Under the pieces are notes generated by a model. That model was given only the letters and a program-made list of their open reading frames with translations. It searched no databases and had not been told where the DNA came from. 64,000 nt of DNA. It comes from Arcuatula senhousia. Its lineage: Eukaryota; Mollusca; Bivalvia; Mytilida; Mytilidae. Position 1 is the first letter of the stretch; each line of letters starts with the position of its first letter. The stretch spans positions 55,154,686 to 55,218,685 of the forward strand of contig OZ020306.1 in the NCBI GenBank assembly GCA_963971305.1, read 5' to 3'. Made by a program: the position numbers and the translations under genes. Positions 39,579 to 53,572 of the stretch are shown here, in pieces.

Positions 39579-41000
39579 AGCTCACCTGACCCGAAGGGTC
39601 AAGTGAGCTATTGTCATCGCCATGCATCCGTCGTCCGTCGTCTGTCGTCCGTCGTCGTCCGTTACTTTTTAAAAAATCTTCTTCTCTGAAACTACTTAAG
39701 GGAATTTATCAGGGAATGATGTTTAAAAATTGTATTCGGCTTTTTGATTTGTCAACAAACATGGCCGCTGTTAATAAAAATAGAATATGGGGTAAAATCA
39801 CATCCAAAGGCTCATAACTTGAAAACTAGAACAGATAGAAAAAAATCTAAAGGATCTTAGGCTGTTCAGAATCAAAAGCTCTACAAAAGTCTCTATTGGG
39901 TCGATGTTGTCAGATGACCCCTTAGAGGGGTTATGGCCCTTTGATGGTGAAAAAATAGTGATTTTTCGTGTTTTTGGCCTATAGAATGAAAACTATTGCA
40001 GATAGAGAAAATCTGTTGCTTGCTTAAATGTTAAGTTCTTTTAGCTCTACAAAAGTCTCCATAGGGTCAAAGTTGTCAGATGACCCTTTACAGGGGTAAC
40101 AGCCCCATAAAGGCGAAAAATAGTGTTTTTGGCCTATAAAATGAAAATTATTGCACATAGAGAAAAGCAGTTTGCTTGCATAAATGTTCAGCTCATTTAA
40201 ATCTACAAAAGTCGTCATAGGGTCAGAGTTTTCTGATGACCCCTTTTAGAGGTTACAGCCCCTTAAAGGCGAAAAAATGTGTTTTTGGCCTATAAAATCA
40301 AAACTATTGCAGATAGAGAAAAGCTGTTGCTTGCTTCAATGTTCAACTCATATACCTCTACTAAAGTCTTCATAGGGTCGAAGTTGTCAGACGACCCCTT
40401 ACAGGGGTTACAGCCCCTTAAAAGCAAAAAATAGCGTTTTCGGCCTATTAAACGAAAACTATTGCAGATAGAGAAAAGCGATTGCTTGCTTAAATGTTCA
40501 GCTCATTTAGCTCTACAAAAGTCTCCATAGGGTCAAAGTTGTCAGATACCCTTTATAGGGGTTACAGCCCCTAAAAGGCGAAAAAAGGTGTTTTTGACCT
40601 ATAGAATGAAAACTATTGCAGATAGAGAAAAGCTGTTGCTTGCTTAAATGTTCAGCTCATTTACCTCTACAAAAGTCTTCATAGGGTCCAAGTTGTCAGA
40701 TGACCCCTTATAGAGGTTACAACCCCTTAAAGGCAAAAAATAGTGTTATTGGCCTATAGAATGAAAACTTTTGCAGATAAAGAAAAGCTGTTGCTTGCCT
40801 AAATATTCAGCTCATTTAGCTCTACAAAAGTCGCTATAGGGTTGAAGTTGTCAGATGACCCCTTGCAGGGATAACAGCCCCTAAATAAACATGTTTTCAT
40901 GTTTTTGGCTTAAATAATGAAAACTAAAGCAGATAAAGAAAAGTGGTTGCTTGCTTAAATGTTCAGTTCATTAAGATCTTAACAAAAGTCTCTATAGAGT
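39579..41000 (+). mobile_element. Helitron-like element, family A (copy 4), with a long ~155-bp array
   Basis: The left end is AGCTCACCTGACCCGAAGGG with a hairpin partner GTGAGCT and TCCGTCGTCCG repeats. It then has about seven tandem units of roughly 155 bp with landmarks TTGCTTGCTTAAATGTTCAG, CTCTACAAAAGTC and GTCAGATGACCCCTTA. I could not find the hairpin right end, so it may be truncated near 41000. Confidence 0.72.
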
Positions 41001-42800
41001 CAAAGTATTAACTTGATAAAATATTTTAAATCTGTCTGCCCGAAGTCAAAAAATGCTAAAACAAACGTTTACATCTAAAACTTCACTTCAAACCAGTTTT
41101 TTTATTGGGAATGGGAAATTACATCAAAAACGTTGATCACACCATCTGGCCGACCCACAAAGGGAAACTACTCTTGCAAAAATGAAAATAAAAGAATCGG
41201 AATCGGGATTCCAGATGACTTTTTGAAAAGGGCTTATTAAAAAGATAAAGCCGACTTTTCTTTTGGCAACGATTTACAAAGAAGTGATTTACGAATGTAA
41301 AAAAGCTGGAATAGTTCAATAGATTATGAAATTTATTATGCAAGATATTCTATGAACGGATTTTTTTAGCCGTTTCTTTTCTTTCAACATTTTATGCAAT
41401 CGTTTAACAAAGCACTGTGCTCCCTTCTTGTTTCAAAAGAATTAAAGATTCATGGCTGTTTAACTCCGCAAGCCTCGCCGCAAAAAGCCCCATTTGAAAT
41501 AAATATGAAAATAACAATTCAGTTAACAATAAACATAAGCCTATTTTCTGTATCAGTACTGGATTAAGCTCCGCTTTTCAAACTTTTGGTACCAGTACAT
41601 CTCTTTTAGTACCTTTCGTTTCTTCCTTACTGAATATGTTTGAGCTATTTGGGTACGAGTGCTTTTCTTTTGGTTTTCGACCTTCCAATATTTTGATTTA
41701 ATTGCTGCTGATGAGAGGTAACTCCTTGAAATGTACATATACATGTACAACAAAATTAACCGTAGTATTTGAATCAAAACACAAAAGTAACTGGAAGGTC
41801 AGTACTAGAAACTAACCAGACCTCTGGTTCATGTATAAATATCTGAGGTCAGTAGGTACAATAATATGATAGTTTGACGTTAATCAGACTAAGCTGCGGG
41901 TTGCTTTCTCTTTACAGCCCTCGTTTTAGCACAAATTAAAACCAACAATACCACTCAAACATCCCGGCCAATGAAAAGTAAGATGTTGCCACTGGGGTCA
42001 AAAGTTCTGATAAACGATGTCGCAACTGAGGTCAAATGTTCTGATAATCCTTCCAGATCCCTGATCTTCCTGGTTCACATGAAAATATCCGAGGTCAGTA
42101 GATACTTTGGAATGACAAGGTTAATTTCTGTGATTCTTTTTAAAAGAGTCGTAGAAATTGACACTGAGCTAGACAGGAGTCATTTAAGTTTCATTTGCAC
42201 ATATAATTGCAAATTTGTTGTATTTGTCCACTGTATTGTTTTGTGCCATTGGCCCTTGCTTGGTCGTAACTGTGCTGAAATTTGATTTGATTCGATTTGT
42301 TAATAAGACTTGGGATTTTGCATCTTAGGGCTTATAGCTAGATGCATTTTAGCCATCGTAGAGCCATGTTCAAAACAACAACCCATTCAACATCCCGACC
42401 GTGGTCACGATTCTTCCGTTAACCTTCCAGACCAATGGACTTCCTCGTCCACTACACATATCTGGAATCCGTAGATACATTGGAATGTTATGTTGATGTT
42501 AATATTTGATGTTTGGGGTCTAGCTGAAAACTAAAACTAAAGCTTAAACCAAATATCCACCAAGCAAATGTGAATAGGCTATCTTTATTACTTTAAAGTG
42601 TTTTGTTTATTTATGAAAATCTTCTTTTTTATAATAACACATGTACGAAAAAATATGAAATTTAAAGCAAATAATGCAGATAACTAACACGAACAAACAA
42701 AATAATAATGATTAACATGTAGTAATTATACCCAAGGTTGCTTAAACAATCTTCATCCCTCGGAAGCTTTATAACCTTGAAGGTTATATGTTCTCCTAGC
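41000..42800. other. Intergenic sequence with weak local repeats
   Basis: No gene was recognised. Between about 41690 and 42500 there are three diverged blocks that share GAGGTCAGTAG(G/A)TAC and AACATCCCG(A/G)CC strings. A block near 41700-41800 resembles 16200-16280 (reverse orientation) and 43590-43680, with CTGCTGATGAG in each. Confidence 0.5.
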
Positions 42801-42812
42801 CTCCTAGCTTTT

Positions 42813-43181
42813 AATATCCCCGCATCTATGGTTGGGGGTATATTGTTTTACCTTTGTTCGTCCGTCTGTTTTCCGTCCGTCCGCCCTGCAAGTGTTTAAG
42901 ACTTTATTGCCACATGCTAGTAGATATTGACTTGATTTTTGGTATGTGAGTCTATCATGATGAGTTACAGATCAAGATTGCAATTTATTCCGGTCCGTTG
43001 ATTTTCGCCAAAATTATGGACCTTGACAGTTTTCTGGATCTTTTTCTACAATTTTGAGTCAATTTTTCCATACATCTGTGTCTTGCATACATAAAACACC
43101 TTAGCTACCTGTAGTTTTATGATGTCGATGAATAAGTCTTTTACATTGTATACTGGGCAGCTGGGGGCATAACATTTTCTA
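42813..43181 (+). repeat. Family C-like element relic with a single monomer
   Basis: The left end is ATATCCCCGCATCTATGGTTG and the right end is GCAGCTGGGGGCATAACATT. One monomer with TTTTTGGTATGTGAGTCTA and ATGATGAGTTACAGATCAAG is the same sequence type as the arrays in families B and C. Confidence 0.6.
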
Positions 43182-44079
43182 CATAGTTTATCTATCGATA
43201 ACAAAGCTCACCTTGTAGTGCAGTATTTTCAATAAGCGGGAATTGACTTCCGAAGCAAGCATCATTAGGTGTAATATGGTTGATTGGGCATAATTACTCT
43301 GAAATGGAGTTAAACCATCAAAGTTTTAAGTCGAAAAAGGAGGTCACAGCCAATATGATTATGCTGTACTTTCCAGTAAGCATGAAGCCTGCTAAGCATC
43401 TGTATGCACACCTACTATACCAATACGAGTGATGTGTCGCATGATGTAAGCAGGAATGGACTTTTTGATGTAAATTCTATAACCTAAGGTTTAACTCCCT
43501 CCATCGTAGTTTGGCCCTTAGCTATATAGTTGGATTTTGCTTGGTTTTATGTGTTTTGAATATCTTTTGAATTGTTATTTCCTTTGTTTGGTCTCTAGTG
43601 CTGCTGATGAGGAATAATTGTCTTAAATGCCCATACAGCTCATAAAAATTAATTGTAGTTGGAGTAAGCATCATGTTCATTTACTCCATATCCTTTCATA
43701 AATTATTTGACAATTCCCCTGTAAGTGATAATCTATTACATCCAGCATCCGAAGGACCTACATGTACCATACCATAATATGGTTGGTGTGACGCTTGCCA
43801 GTAAACGGGATTTAATTTTAACCACGAATCTTCTGTGAGTGGAGACCGTACGCCGACGCTCGGGTATTACATAAGCCCTTCATTTCGCGAGGATGTGCTA
43901 AAAGGGCTTACAGTTTTTAAACCAACACTGCTTCTGATTCAAATACAATAGCACAATTTCCGATTTGAATAACCACGGAGCTCACTTGTATCAATAATAT
44001 GCTCTCAAGTTCGAATGTTTCATGCAAAAAAGTCCCTTGGTTCAACATGTGGATACAATCAACTTACCCAGCGGGCACT

Positions 44080-44500
44080 CAACGTTGTTTCAACGTTGAA
44101 AATAGGTTGAAATAAAGTTGCAACGTCGGTCAACCTATTTTAAACGTTGAAACAACGTTGATAATGTAAACGTTACAACTCAACACGTTGATTCCACGTT
44201 GAAAAGAAGTTGACAGTTTCAACGTGTACATAGGTTTAACTATCGACGTTGAATCAACGTTGATGATTATAACGTTACATTTCAACACGTTGATTCCACG
44301 TTGAAATAAAGTTGACAGATTCAACGTTTATATAGGTTTAACGCCCGACGTTGAATCAACGTTGATGCTTAAAACATACCATTTTAACACATTGAATCCA
44401 CGTTGAAATCAGGTTGCAAGTTTCAACGTTGAGAATAGGTTAAGTTATCGACGTTGAAACAATGTCGACAATTTCAACGTCGCGCATACAATGACGAATA
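44080..44500. repeat. Left subterminal CAACGTTG array
   Basis: Many CAACGTTG palindromes and variants (GACGTTGAATCAACGTTGAT, CACGTTGATTCCACGTTGAA) occur in a ~125-bp higher-order repeat seen about three times. Confidence 0.88.
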
Positions 44501-45574
44501 CACGTTGCAATTTGATTTGTAGCTAACCCTTTTAACGCATTGCATTAGATGTAGAGAAAAACTATTTTCTAATTCTTTTATATTCAGGAAGCACAATCCC
44601 GAATGAGACTATCAGAGAAAAAAGCACCACATATATACACATTTTTTAAATATTGTGAACTTTAAAGAGATGATTGGCGTTCGAAAAGAAGTAAGAAGGG
44701 GGCAAAGCAAAGATGAAAAATCAGCTTAAACTATATGCAAGCTGTTTTCCATTGCGATTTGTTTTCCTAGTTGTTGTTTGTTTTTAGTTGTTGAGTTCTC
44801 TTTTTCCTGTATGTTGTTTGCCTTGCCCATACATGTTAATGGTACATTTCTTGACTTATTTAGTTTATGCTTAATTCGATTTCGAGCATCCTTTGATATC
44901 CTTGCTTGAAAAGTCGCGGGGGTATATAGTGATAGGAGTGTCCGTGTGTCCGTAGGTCCTTCAGTTACATCTCGGGGTACCAATCTTTATCATCAACACC
45001 TCATCAACCCCTTGAACAATTTTCATGAAACTCTTATCTTTGTGACATAATGTAGTTGTGCACCTTCTACGTATTCAAAAATTTGATCCGTATTATTTTG
45101 GCTTCCCATAGCAAAACATGGACCTGTCTGCGTGACTTTAAAGGGTACCCATTTCTTATCTGCAACTCCTCCTAAACCCCTGAATGGATTTCTTTAATAA
45201 ACTTTCGCTGTGACATATTGTCAAATTGCCATGACTTCTTATAATATTAAATGTCTTCCGTTTTAGGGGCAGGGTTATTCATTAGCGAGCTGTTGTTCAC
45301 AGTTTTTTTCCTTGCTTATTTTAGACTGCGTGGTCATATATTAATAGCGCAGAACTTTGCGGTCTGAGAAACTGTGGATATAATATGATATTAATTAATC
45401 GATGTGTGTGTGTTTTATGTACGTTGTTCTTCTCTGGTTTGTTTAGACCAAATTGATGGAATTTTATATTATGAAAAAGAAATTCGTGATCTTTTTTTTC
45501 TTTTCCTTAAAGCTTGATAGGAATCCCTGTCAACTTGCCATTTTATTGGGATTTGATTAGTGTAAATATGACAG

Positions 45575-45870
45575 ATACTTCGGTCTACTAGCACCGAGGT
45601 TCGTGGTTCGATCCTCGTCAGGGGTAAAAATTTCATGAACCAATTTTCCGACTCTCTCTTGACACCATTTACGAGGATGGTCTCAAAAATCGATGCTAGT
45701 CCTTCGGAAGGGACGAAAAAAGGTTGTCCCGTGTATGGGAGAGAAATACCCTATGCATGTTAAAAACCCCTTTGTAGAGTTCGATAAGAGCCTAGGCTCA
45801 ATCGGGGTCGCTACAAAAGCCACACTCGCAATCTGCTAGCTGGAGAGGGATCTATATAAGTATTAAGTTT
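45575..45870 (+). repeat. tRNA-related SINE-like sequence
   Basis: It contains CGAGGTTCGTGGTTCGATCC, close to a tRNA B-box promoter (GGTTCGANNCC), followed by TCGTCAGGGGT. Downstream lies a ~230-bp body ending near GCTGGAGAGGGATCTATATA. No intact tRNA fold or A box is evident, so it is not a tRNA gene. Confidence 0.45.
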
Positions 45871-47560
45871 GTTTCCCAATCCATACTGAATCAGTCCCCC
45901 CTTTTTATGTTTTTTAACTTTTTATATGCAAATAAACATTTGTGTCCTGTCTGGACCCCCCTCGTTGAATATTGAACAGATTTACTGTTTATAGAGGTTA
46001 ATATTTTCGAATCCCCCCTTTTTGTCATCGCGTAACATTCGGATCCCCCCTTTTAGTTTCATAGATGACTAGAGTCGATAATATATAATTATATGCAAAT
46101 ACAAAAAAAAACTCCGAATTAAATACACTTCATAAATTATAATCATTTCGAATAATTATTATATATATGGAATAAAAAAAACTTACAATTTAAATTTGTT
46201 TTATTGGGAAACCACGTGACTTTCTGTTTCACATTCCACAATCGCGCACGCGTATTCATAGAATACTCGTGCATTTCCCGCGCGTCCAGAACAAAGAAAA
46301 TCAGACATCTACGGCTCAGAATTTCAATCTCAAATTTCAGTGTGAAATCAAGTAAGAAAGGTAAGATATCTTCACAGTTTTACAATATTATATTTATAAT
46401 TTATTTATTTGATATGTGTTTGAGACGGACATGTTTTAAGATGCATACGGCGAGGCCCTACATGAATTTTTATCATAGTTAAGTGTTTTGACTGAATTAT
46501 GCATACGTATTTTTGTTGTTTCGTGCCTTTATGGGGTCTTTTCTCAATCAATGTTGCCTCGTTGGACCTACAAATGTACTGTTAATCTGTTTGTAATTGG
46601 GCCTTAACCATGTACATTATGTGTTTGTGCCAATAAATTTGATTTGATTTGGTGACCCACTCCTTTCTTAAAAGTAATAATGACCATTCATGAAAGTGTT
46701 GTCCAAACCAGGGATGTCCAAAAAGTCAGTTTTATTTAATCCCTGGCCAAACTTGGCTACATCAGGACAGGAACATTAAATAAACACGTTTGTTTTAAAA
46801 TGTTCCTGATCAGGGATGTCCAAAATCATTTTTATTTAATCCCTTGCTACATGTAAAGATCAATTGAACTTAAGCAAGACAATTTTTCAGATTCTACAAA
46901 ATGAAAAGACAACATTAAAAAATAGACAATAGACAAAAGACAATATTTATTTGCATAAACACATTTACATTAAATGGTTATAGCACAAAGAATAAGCAAA
47001 AAATGTCCATAAACATTTTATAATTACAAATATATCAATATTAACATGGCATGACAAAAACATACTGTAACCAAATAAACTTGAAAAGTGTTAAATGTAT
47101 ACCAAAATAGACGTACATGTAGTATTCACCGGTATTATTGATATACAGGTCAATGATACGTACGTTGACCATTTTTTCAATTCTACTGAAACAAAGAATG
47201 AGAAGGAATGACATAAACTTGACTACACTACTACAAAATACCACATATCCAACCCCAACCCCTTTACTGGGGAAAAAATTGGTGTGACATATAAAAGAAT
47301 TGTTGAAGCATGAACAAAGTCAGGACCCTCTCAGCCTGTCAGTGCCCCCCTTTGGAAATATCTGCATCTACATGTACAATGTATCACTATAGAGTACATA
47401 ATATCTTCATTTTACATGTATATAAACCCTTCATATACATTACATTCACGCACCTACACATAGCTTCACTTGGGGATTTTATAGAACTAAATGTAGGTAC
47501 ATGAACATGTTGATGCATATCAATTAAATATAAACATATGTACATGTATGTATGTCAGAT

Positions 47561-47637
47561 GAGCTTCGTTCCTTTGGATTTGGAAAGGTAATCATTTGCC
47601 TTTGACCATTTCTTCAGCTGAGAAGTGAACTTGACAT
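47561..47637 (-). other. Exon-like conserved segment, copy A
   Basis: On the minus strand, after TTTCTAG, the open frame encodes NVKFTSQLKKWSKANDYLSK then SKGTKLI and a stop. A nearly identical 73-bp segment lies at 48113-48185, while the sequence around both is much more diverged. The residues are lysine-rich and unrecognised. Confidence 0.4.
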
Positions 47638-48112
47638 TCTAGAAACATCACATTTATAAATCAAATAGCAAACTGTTTTACATATGTACATACTGTAACA
47701 TGCATGTCTTAATGCAGTTACAAATTTAAGAAAAATGACAAACAATGTTACACATGATACACTTAACTTCATTCCGACAAGATATTTCATATCCCAGCCC
47801 TTCCCTCCTTTTTTTTGAAAAATTTCATTTTGGTTGGATATATAAGAATAATTGAAGCAATCAATTTAGTTGACCCCCCTAGCCTGTCAGTGGGCCCCTT
47901 TTTGAAATTACTGTATCTGTCACTTTAGAGTACATATCTTCATTGTACATGTACATGTATAAATACTTTTCATAAATAAAATTTTCATCTGCACCATCAA
48001 AATTTTACACAAGTTTACATAATTATATAGCTTCATTATGGGATTTTCTGAACTACATGTACACATACATGTAAATATGAATTAAATCTATCATATGTAA
48101 TTATGTCAAAGA

Positions 48113-48185
48113 GCTTCGTTCCTTTGGATTTGGAAAGGTAATTATTTGCCTTTGACCATTTCTTCAGCTGAGAAGTGAACTTGAC
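48113..48185 (-). other. Exon-like conserved segment, copy B
   Basis: The minus strand has AATGCAG followed by the same VKFTSQLKKWSKANDYLSK reading, and continues open past the point where copy A stops. It differs from copy A by a single C/T in the shared 73 bases. Confidence 0.4.
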
Positions 48186-48698
48186 TGCATTAAAAATCAA
48201 CAGTTATTTTTAAACCACTTCAGTCCCCCACATCATATATCCCCTATTTTATCCACATGTACATGTAACATGTTCTACATCATGTTCATGATCAGGTAAC
48301 ATTGTTTTTTCTTGATTTCGATCTTGCTTTCATATGCATTTAACTGTCTTATAACCTATTGTACAATGTATGCGCATTCCCAGCACTTGTTTGTCCATCT
48401 ATCAGCAATTTCTAGATGTTACAGCCAGGTAAAACACTCATGAACTAGCTGTCTTGAAAAAGATTGATTCTTAAATTTAATACAGTTTCTTTCCATACAT
48501 GTACATGTACATGTATGTAAATTTCAAGTACATTGTAAATCCATGCATTGAATTATTTCATAGACCAGGATTTTTTGTTGACAGGGCCTTTTCTGACTTT
48601 GTAAAATCTAAGTTGTCCCCCACCGTTGCAACAGTCACTGATAATGTGTTGGATGTGTTTTTGTGCAACTTGATTTCATAACAAATATCTTTTTTCAT

Positions 48699-48869
48699 AG
48701 GCTGATCCAGGGGGGGGGCCTGGGGGGCCCGGGCCCCCCCTTTCGGGCCCCCCCTTTTGGCGGAAAAATTTGGTTGAATATATAAGAAATCATTGAAGCA
48801 TGACCAAAGCTGGCCCCCTCTTAGGCCAGTCAGTGGGCCCTCTCTTTTCAGAATCTCTGGATCCGCCTC
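48699..48869. mobile_element. MITE with GATCCAG inverted ends
   Basis: The left end is GGCTGATCCAGGGGGGGGGC and the right end is CTCTGGATCCGCCTC. Diverged internal parts of the same element recur at about 47220-47380 and 47800-47930 (GGATATATAAGAATAATTGAAGC and CAGTGGGCCC), within the duplicated block. Confidence 0.65.
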
Positions 48870-49589
48870 TGTTTTTATTTGGTATGCAGCTTCAGGAAGG
48901 ATGTCATTTTATGGGATATGTTTTTAGGATAAAAAAATCATATACATACATATATCGTATAACAAGGTGGCTCCCGCAGGGTTAAAAACGACCTGCACCT
49001 GAGGGCTTTTTAAGGGCGACTTCCGACCTACACTTCATAAAATCGACCTATGCCAAAAAAAACGACCTGCGATCTCTGCCAAAATATGCCTTTTAAAAGT
49101 GACCTTGCGACCTGAGGGGGGCACCCTGTGGGAGCCCCAACAAGCCAACCTAAAATTTTTTAACTTAAGGGTTGAATATTTTATTAAAATGTATTAAATT
49201 TAGAAATTAATTTTCAGCTATTCAATACCCCTTCTGATTCTTTTGTAATTAAGCAGCTTCAGGTACAAATGTACATGTAATCACATACATGTATGATGGG
49301 ATGGTTTCAAGTCTTTTACTATTGTACAACCATTTTATTTTGATTGGAGGCCTGACAGTTTTGGTGGTCATACTAATTACATGTATGTGTGATATCATTG
49401 ATTCTGAAGTATTTTTCTCTTTTACCGGACATACATGTACATGTATCCTGTAATCATGTATATTGCAATGGAAAAAGTCAAAATATTTTACTTGACCAAG
49501 TGATTTTTTTCCACATTTGTCCAGTGTCCGGCGGATATTTGTAATGACTGTAATATGATGATAATACATGTACCCCTTGAAACAGTTTG

Positions 49590-49990
49590 GGAGGTACAAT
49601 ATATATAGGTATCACCCTGTCTGTCTGTCTGTCCTCATACCTTGTAAGCGCAACTCATGATGGACATCCTAAACTGCTCGACACATTTTTATGAAATTTT
49701 GCACAAAGGAAGTAAATCATAGGAAGATGTGCCTAATTAAGAAATTTTGTCACTTTGAGATATATATCAGGGGATATAATTGACTTTGAAAGAAATTATA
49801 TATATACATGTACGTATTAATATACATGTAACAGAAGGATAACAACAGCCCATTGTAAAACAAGATCTAAAGATTGACTAATACATATATAAATATTTCT
49901 TGTTTGAAATAAACAATGTAAAAGATTAAATAGAAATTAATACATTTACTGTACCTCATAATGCTGCGCTCAGCGTAGCTTTTTATTTTC
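49590..49990 (+). repeat. Degraded family D-like relic
   Basis: TCTGTCTGTCTGTC occurs near 49620 and the right-end type string CATAATGCTGCGCTCAGCGT then AGCTTTTTATTTT lies at 49956-49987. The left hairpin is not recognisable. Confidence 0.4.
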
Positions 49991-52900
49991 CCATATACAT
50001 TGTATATCATATTAGCTTTTAGAAATGCATTTTTGTCCCCCCTCCCCGTCTTGCAGCTATAAACATCTACTTCCTATTTAACAAGCAGGCTTAGATATTT
50101 AGATTTTTCCCACTCAGCGGGCCATGGACCTATAATCTGTTCTTCCATATATTTTAAGTACATGTACATGAATGTGTTAGGTTTTATATATAAATAAAAT
50201 GTAAATTTCGACATCTATATATACGTACATTTTCACCAAATATTTTGTTATGTTTATAAGATCTCAATTTTTACATTTTAGGATTTCAAAGAAGGGTTCT
50301 ACAAGTACAACAAAGAGACCTACTCCGAACTCTTATCAATAACTGCCAACAAACTGGTAATTATGGAAGAGTTCCAATTGAATATGATGGAAGAGCTACA
50401 TGTAAGCGAGGTCAACAGTACTTCAGAGTATGAGAATGTTCTAAACAAAATTATAGGTGAGTTTAAGTGTGTTTTTATAACACATGGTTGACTTTAATTT
50501 GATGCAACTATTTCATCTTTAAGCCACATTTTCATGGAGTTTTGTTGCAAGTTTTTCTACTTATTGTAACGTGTGAATTAAAAACTTTTCCTTGCAGTTA
50601 CTAAATCAAAAGAATCGTATGCAGTAAATGTAAAATTCAATTGAAAAAATACTTAAATGTACACATTATTATCTCATTATCATCTAGATTATTATTGTAT
50701 CATTTATTATATACATGTATATAATTTTGATTTCAGAAAAGTATTATAAAGAAAATTGGTGGTGGGACAAAAGGGGGGTCACATAAAGAATGTGATGAAA
50801 GGGTAAGTGTTACTGGTAATTTTCTACAAATTTAACTCAAACATAAAAAGGATTTGTACATAATGGTAATACATAAAAAAATATACATGTAAAAATGTAT
50901 TTGGTTATGATTTCCTACATATCCATAGTCTTTTGTCCATGTATACAGACATTTCACAAATAATCGAGGTTCAAAGAAATAGATTGAATAAATATCTATA
51001 TCCAATATATATTGTACTAGGGTCTAAAGAAAACCAGAAAAATCTTACTTAACTGTCAGAAAGCAGACGTGCCATATTAACATTCAAATTTCTGTAGCCT
51101 ATAGCTCCTTACATTTGGTTTCGCTTTTCAACTTTTGACTCATATATTTGTTAATATTATTAGTAAATTAGATAATGCATACATTTATAGTGAAAACCTG
51201 CATGATTTTTTTGGCTCATAATCAATGTCTTATGTTCATTATTTTACTATCATGCATGGTAATCAGTTAATCATTGACCTTGTTTAATTTTATGTGTGAA
51301 AGTGTTGAACACATATGTACCATCCCGGAAAGGTACACATATGCACCATCCCGGAAAGATTCTTTCAGTGTTGCACCTAATGGCCGACTATTGTTATTCT
51401 TTTTGACTTTGTTATGTTCTGCTAAAATTCTTATCTGATATTGTGACACCCAATTTAGCTTGCTGTACTCCTTTTACAAAATTAAAAGATTAAGCACATA
51501 CAATATAATTATACTTTGATTTATTTTAATTTGTAATTTAGTTACAAAAAAATGTAGCTCAAGCCCATCGATGGACCTTAGTCCATGTACCTTACAGATT
51601 TCTCAAGTACTGTGAATAATTAAATTCAAAGAATGAGCTTTTAGCAAGTTCATAATAAATTCAATATAAATTTCTTATTTCTTTAATTTTAATTCCTGGT
51701 TTTGTCATCTCCTGGACCCCCATAAAAATAAGACTTTATCTTTATATCAATATTAGATTGGGATAAAAAAAAATGTTGTATTTATTGTGTGAGCAGCAAG
51801 GCAGTGGTGTAAATGTCGCTGGCTTTGGAATTAAAAAAAAATCAATTTATTGTATAATTGGTGTGACATGTAAAGTTGTCATTTTGTTTTACAGATGTTT
51901 GAATAAGGAGTTAATATGTTACTTAGGAGCCAAGATGAACGTCAAAGGAAAACAACAAAATTTGATTTGCAACAACTTCCCTTTTCAAGACAATAAAAAG
52001 GTAAATATAAGTAATGAAACGTGACCATGTGCTTTTGAATATACAAACAGAGTTCGCAATCTTGAAAAATATCTTCGTCAGACATAGGTCGTCAATATGG
52101 AATCTTTTGTCGGACCTTTTTTTTTTACTGGTCCTATCTATTACAACCTTCTAAAAAATACTAAAATCTACCAGACATAGTTTAAAATGCCAGACCTGTT
52201 GTAACTTTACCAGTTAGGTCTGATAAGTCCGACACATTTTGGGAACTCTGTACAAATGTATAGATATACATGTACATGTACATGTATCTAACAAAAATAT
52301 CAAACATTAATATTTTGTGAATTTTTGTATTCCCTTCAAAGTGTAAGGTACATGTATGCCACTGTTGTGACTTTGAATGTATACGGTAGGAATATTCTAG
52401 AGAACAGATTTTATCATATTGTTTCTTTAATTTTTTAAAATTTTATCAGCCTTATATATATTAGAGATATATTGATTTCTTATAGAAGCATATTTAATGG
52501 GGGAACATTTTTTTCTTGCAGAAGTAATTATTCAAGTTCATCCAACAGCCACTGTTGCTATTATTGAGGATGAAATGAGTCATTTCATGAAATATGCTTG
52601 AGTTGTAGACCGAAAAAAGTAACACTGATCAACCAGAAGAACGACAGTCAGAGGAAATAGTGCAACCTCAATATTCCGATGAGAATGAAGAACAATGTTG
52701 TTGGAGATTAAGGACTTCGTTTATAACCAGCTACAATTTTGTAATTTCTATGCCCAATTATAAAATAGATGTACTTGTAAATAATAATAAGAAATTTTAC
52801 ATATATAATGTAAGGTTAACATGAAGTTTCTTTTCTTTATGAATTTGAGTTTGAAGAGTTTGATCATTTGTCATTATTAATTGAAAATATTTTGATTTAT

Positions 52901-53572
52901 TAAGAAGTACAGATAGTAAAGCCATTAATAACAAGTTAGATAGAGAAAAACATGTGGAGCACCTATTCCCCACAGAAAGGGTCTATTGATTTGAATTATT
53001 GTATTATTGCATCACCATCCCTTTATTAGGACAGCACACTTTACAAGGCATACAATTTACAGCTTATGGCCTAATGACTTGAGTATTAATTAAGTGTTTA
53101 TTGAGAAATGGGACCATATGCATCAGTTTATTTTCTTATAAAAGAACTTTTTTTGAAAGAAATGTATACAAAGATTCAATTGTGTAACCCAGACAGCCAG
53201 AGACATTAGTATTTATGAACTCATTCTTTATTCCATGGACAGATTATACATGTTCATATAATTTTTATGGACAAAACCTTTTGTACAATGTAAATGAATG
53301 TATAAATATATGTTTGATAAACTTTTACTTGAATTGTGTCTTTATTGATATATATGTCCTGCGAATCAGAGATAGATAGGTTTTGCTTTCTTTGCAGAGG
53401 AGTTTACTCTCAATGTTTCAAGTTGTATGAGTATCTTTATATCAGAAGGTTGAATAAACTTGCTCCTTATCATCATCTGTCCTTGAGATTGTTTTTTTTT
53501 CCAATTGAGTGACTGATCATTTTCAATACATTACAATAGCAGTATAAAAGTTTTATAAGAACTTTTTATTTC

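Larger units (their letters stand above)
46200..52810 (+). other. Possible spliced transcript inside the 10 kb unit (coding status unclear)
   Basis: A CpG-rich stretch at 46205-46360 ends at AAAG|GTAAGA and has no ATG. Downstream segments with good splice borders are 50282-50456 (TTTTAG...ATAG|GTGAG), 50738-50803 (TTTCAG...AAAGG|GTAAGT), about 51895-52000 (TTACAG...AAAAG|GTAAAT) and from about 52522 (CTTGCAG). The first ATG in such an mRNA opens a 47-codon frame (MEEFQLNMMEELHV...YYKENWWWDKRG) across the 50456/50738 junction. No family is recognised. It may be a noncoding RNA or a decayed gene. Confidence 0.3.

Noticed and set aside
39840..41000. CRISPR-like regular repeat array
   Set aside because: The units are ~155 bp, diverged, without unique spacers, and match other eukaryotic repeat copies in the window.
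45575..45650. tRNA gene
   Set aside because: A B-box-like GGTTCGATCC is present, but no acceptor stem pairing or D arm could be built. SINE remnant is more likely.
46204..46482. 92-codon plus-strand frame
   Set aside because: It begins with TTG and there is no ATG. The CpG-rich piece ends in a good donor, so a noncoding first exon is more likely.
49249..49599. 116-codon minus-strand frame
   Set aside because: Composition follows ACATGTA repeats (many His, Tyr, Val) with no family resemblance.
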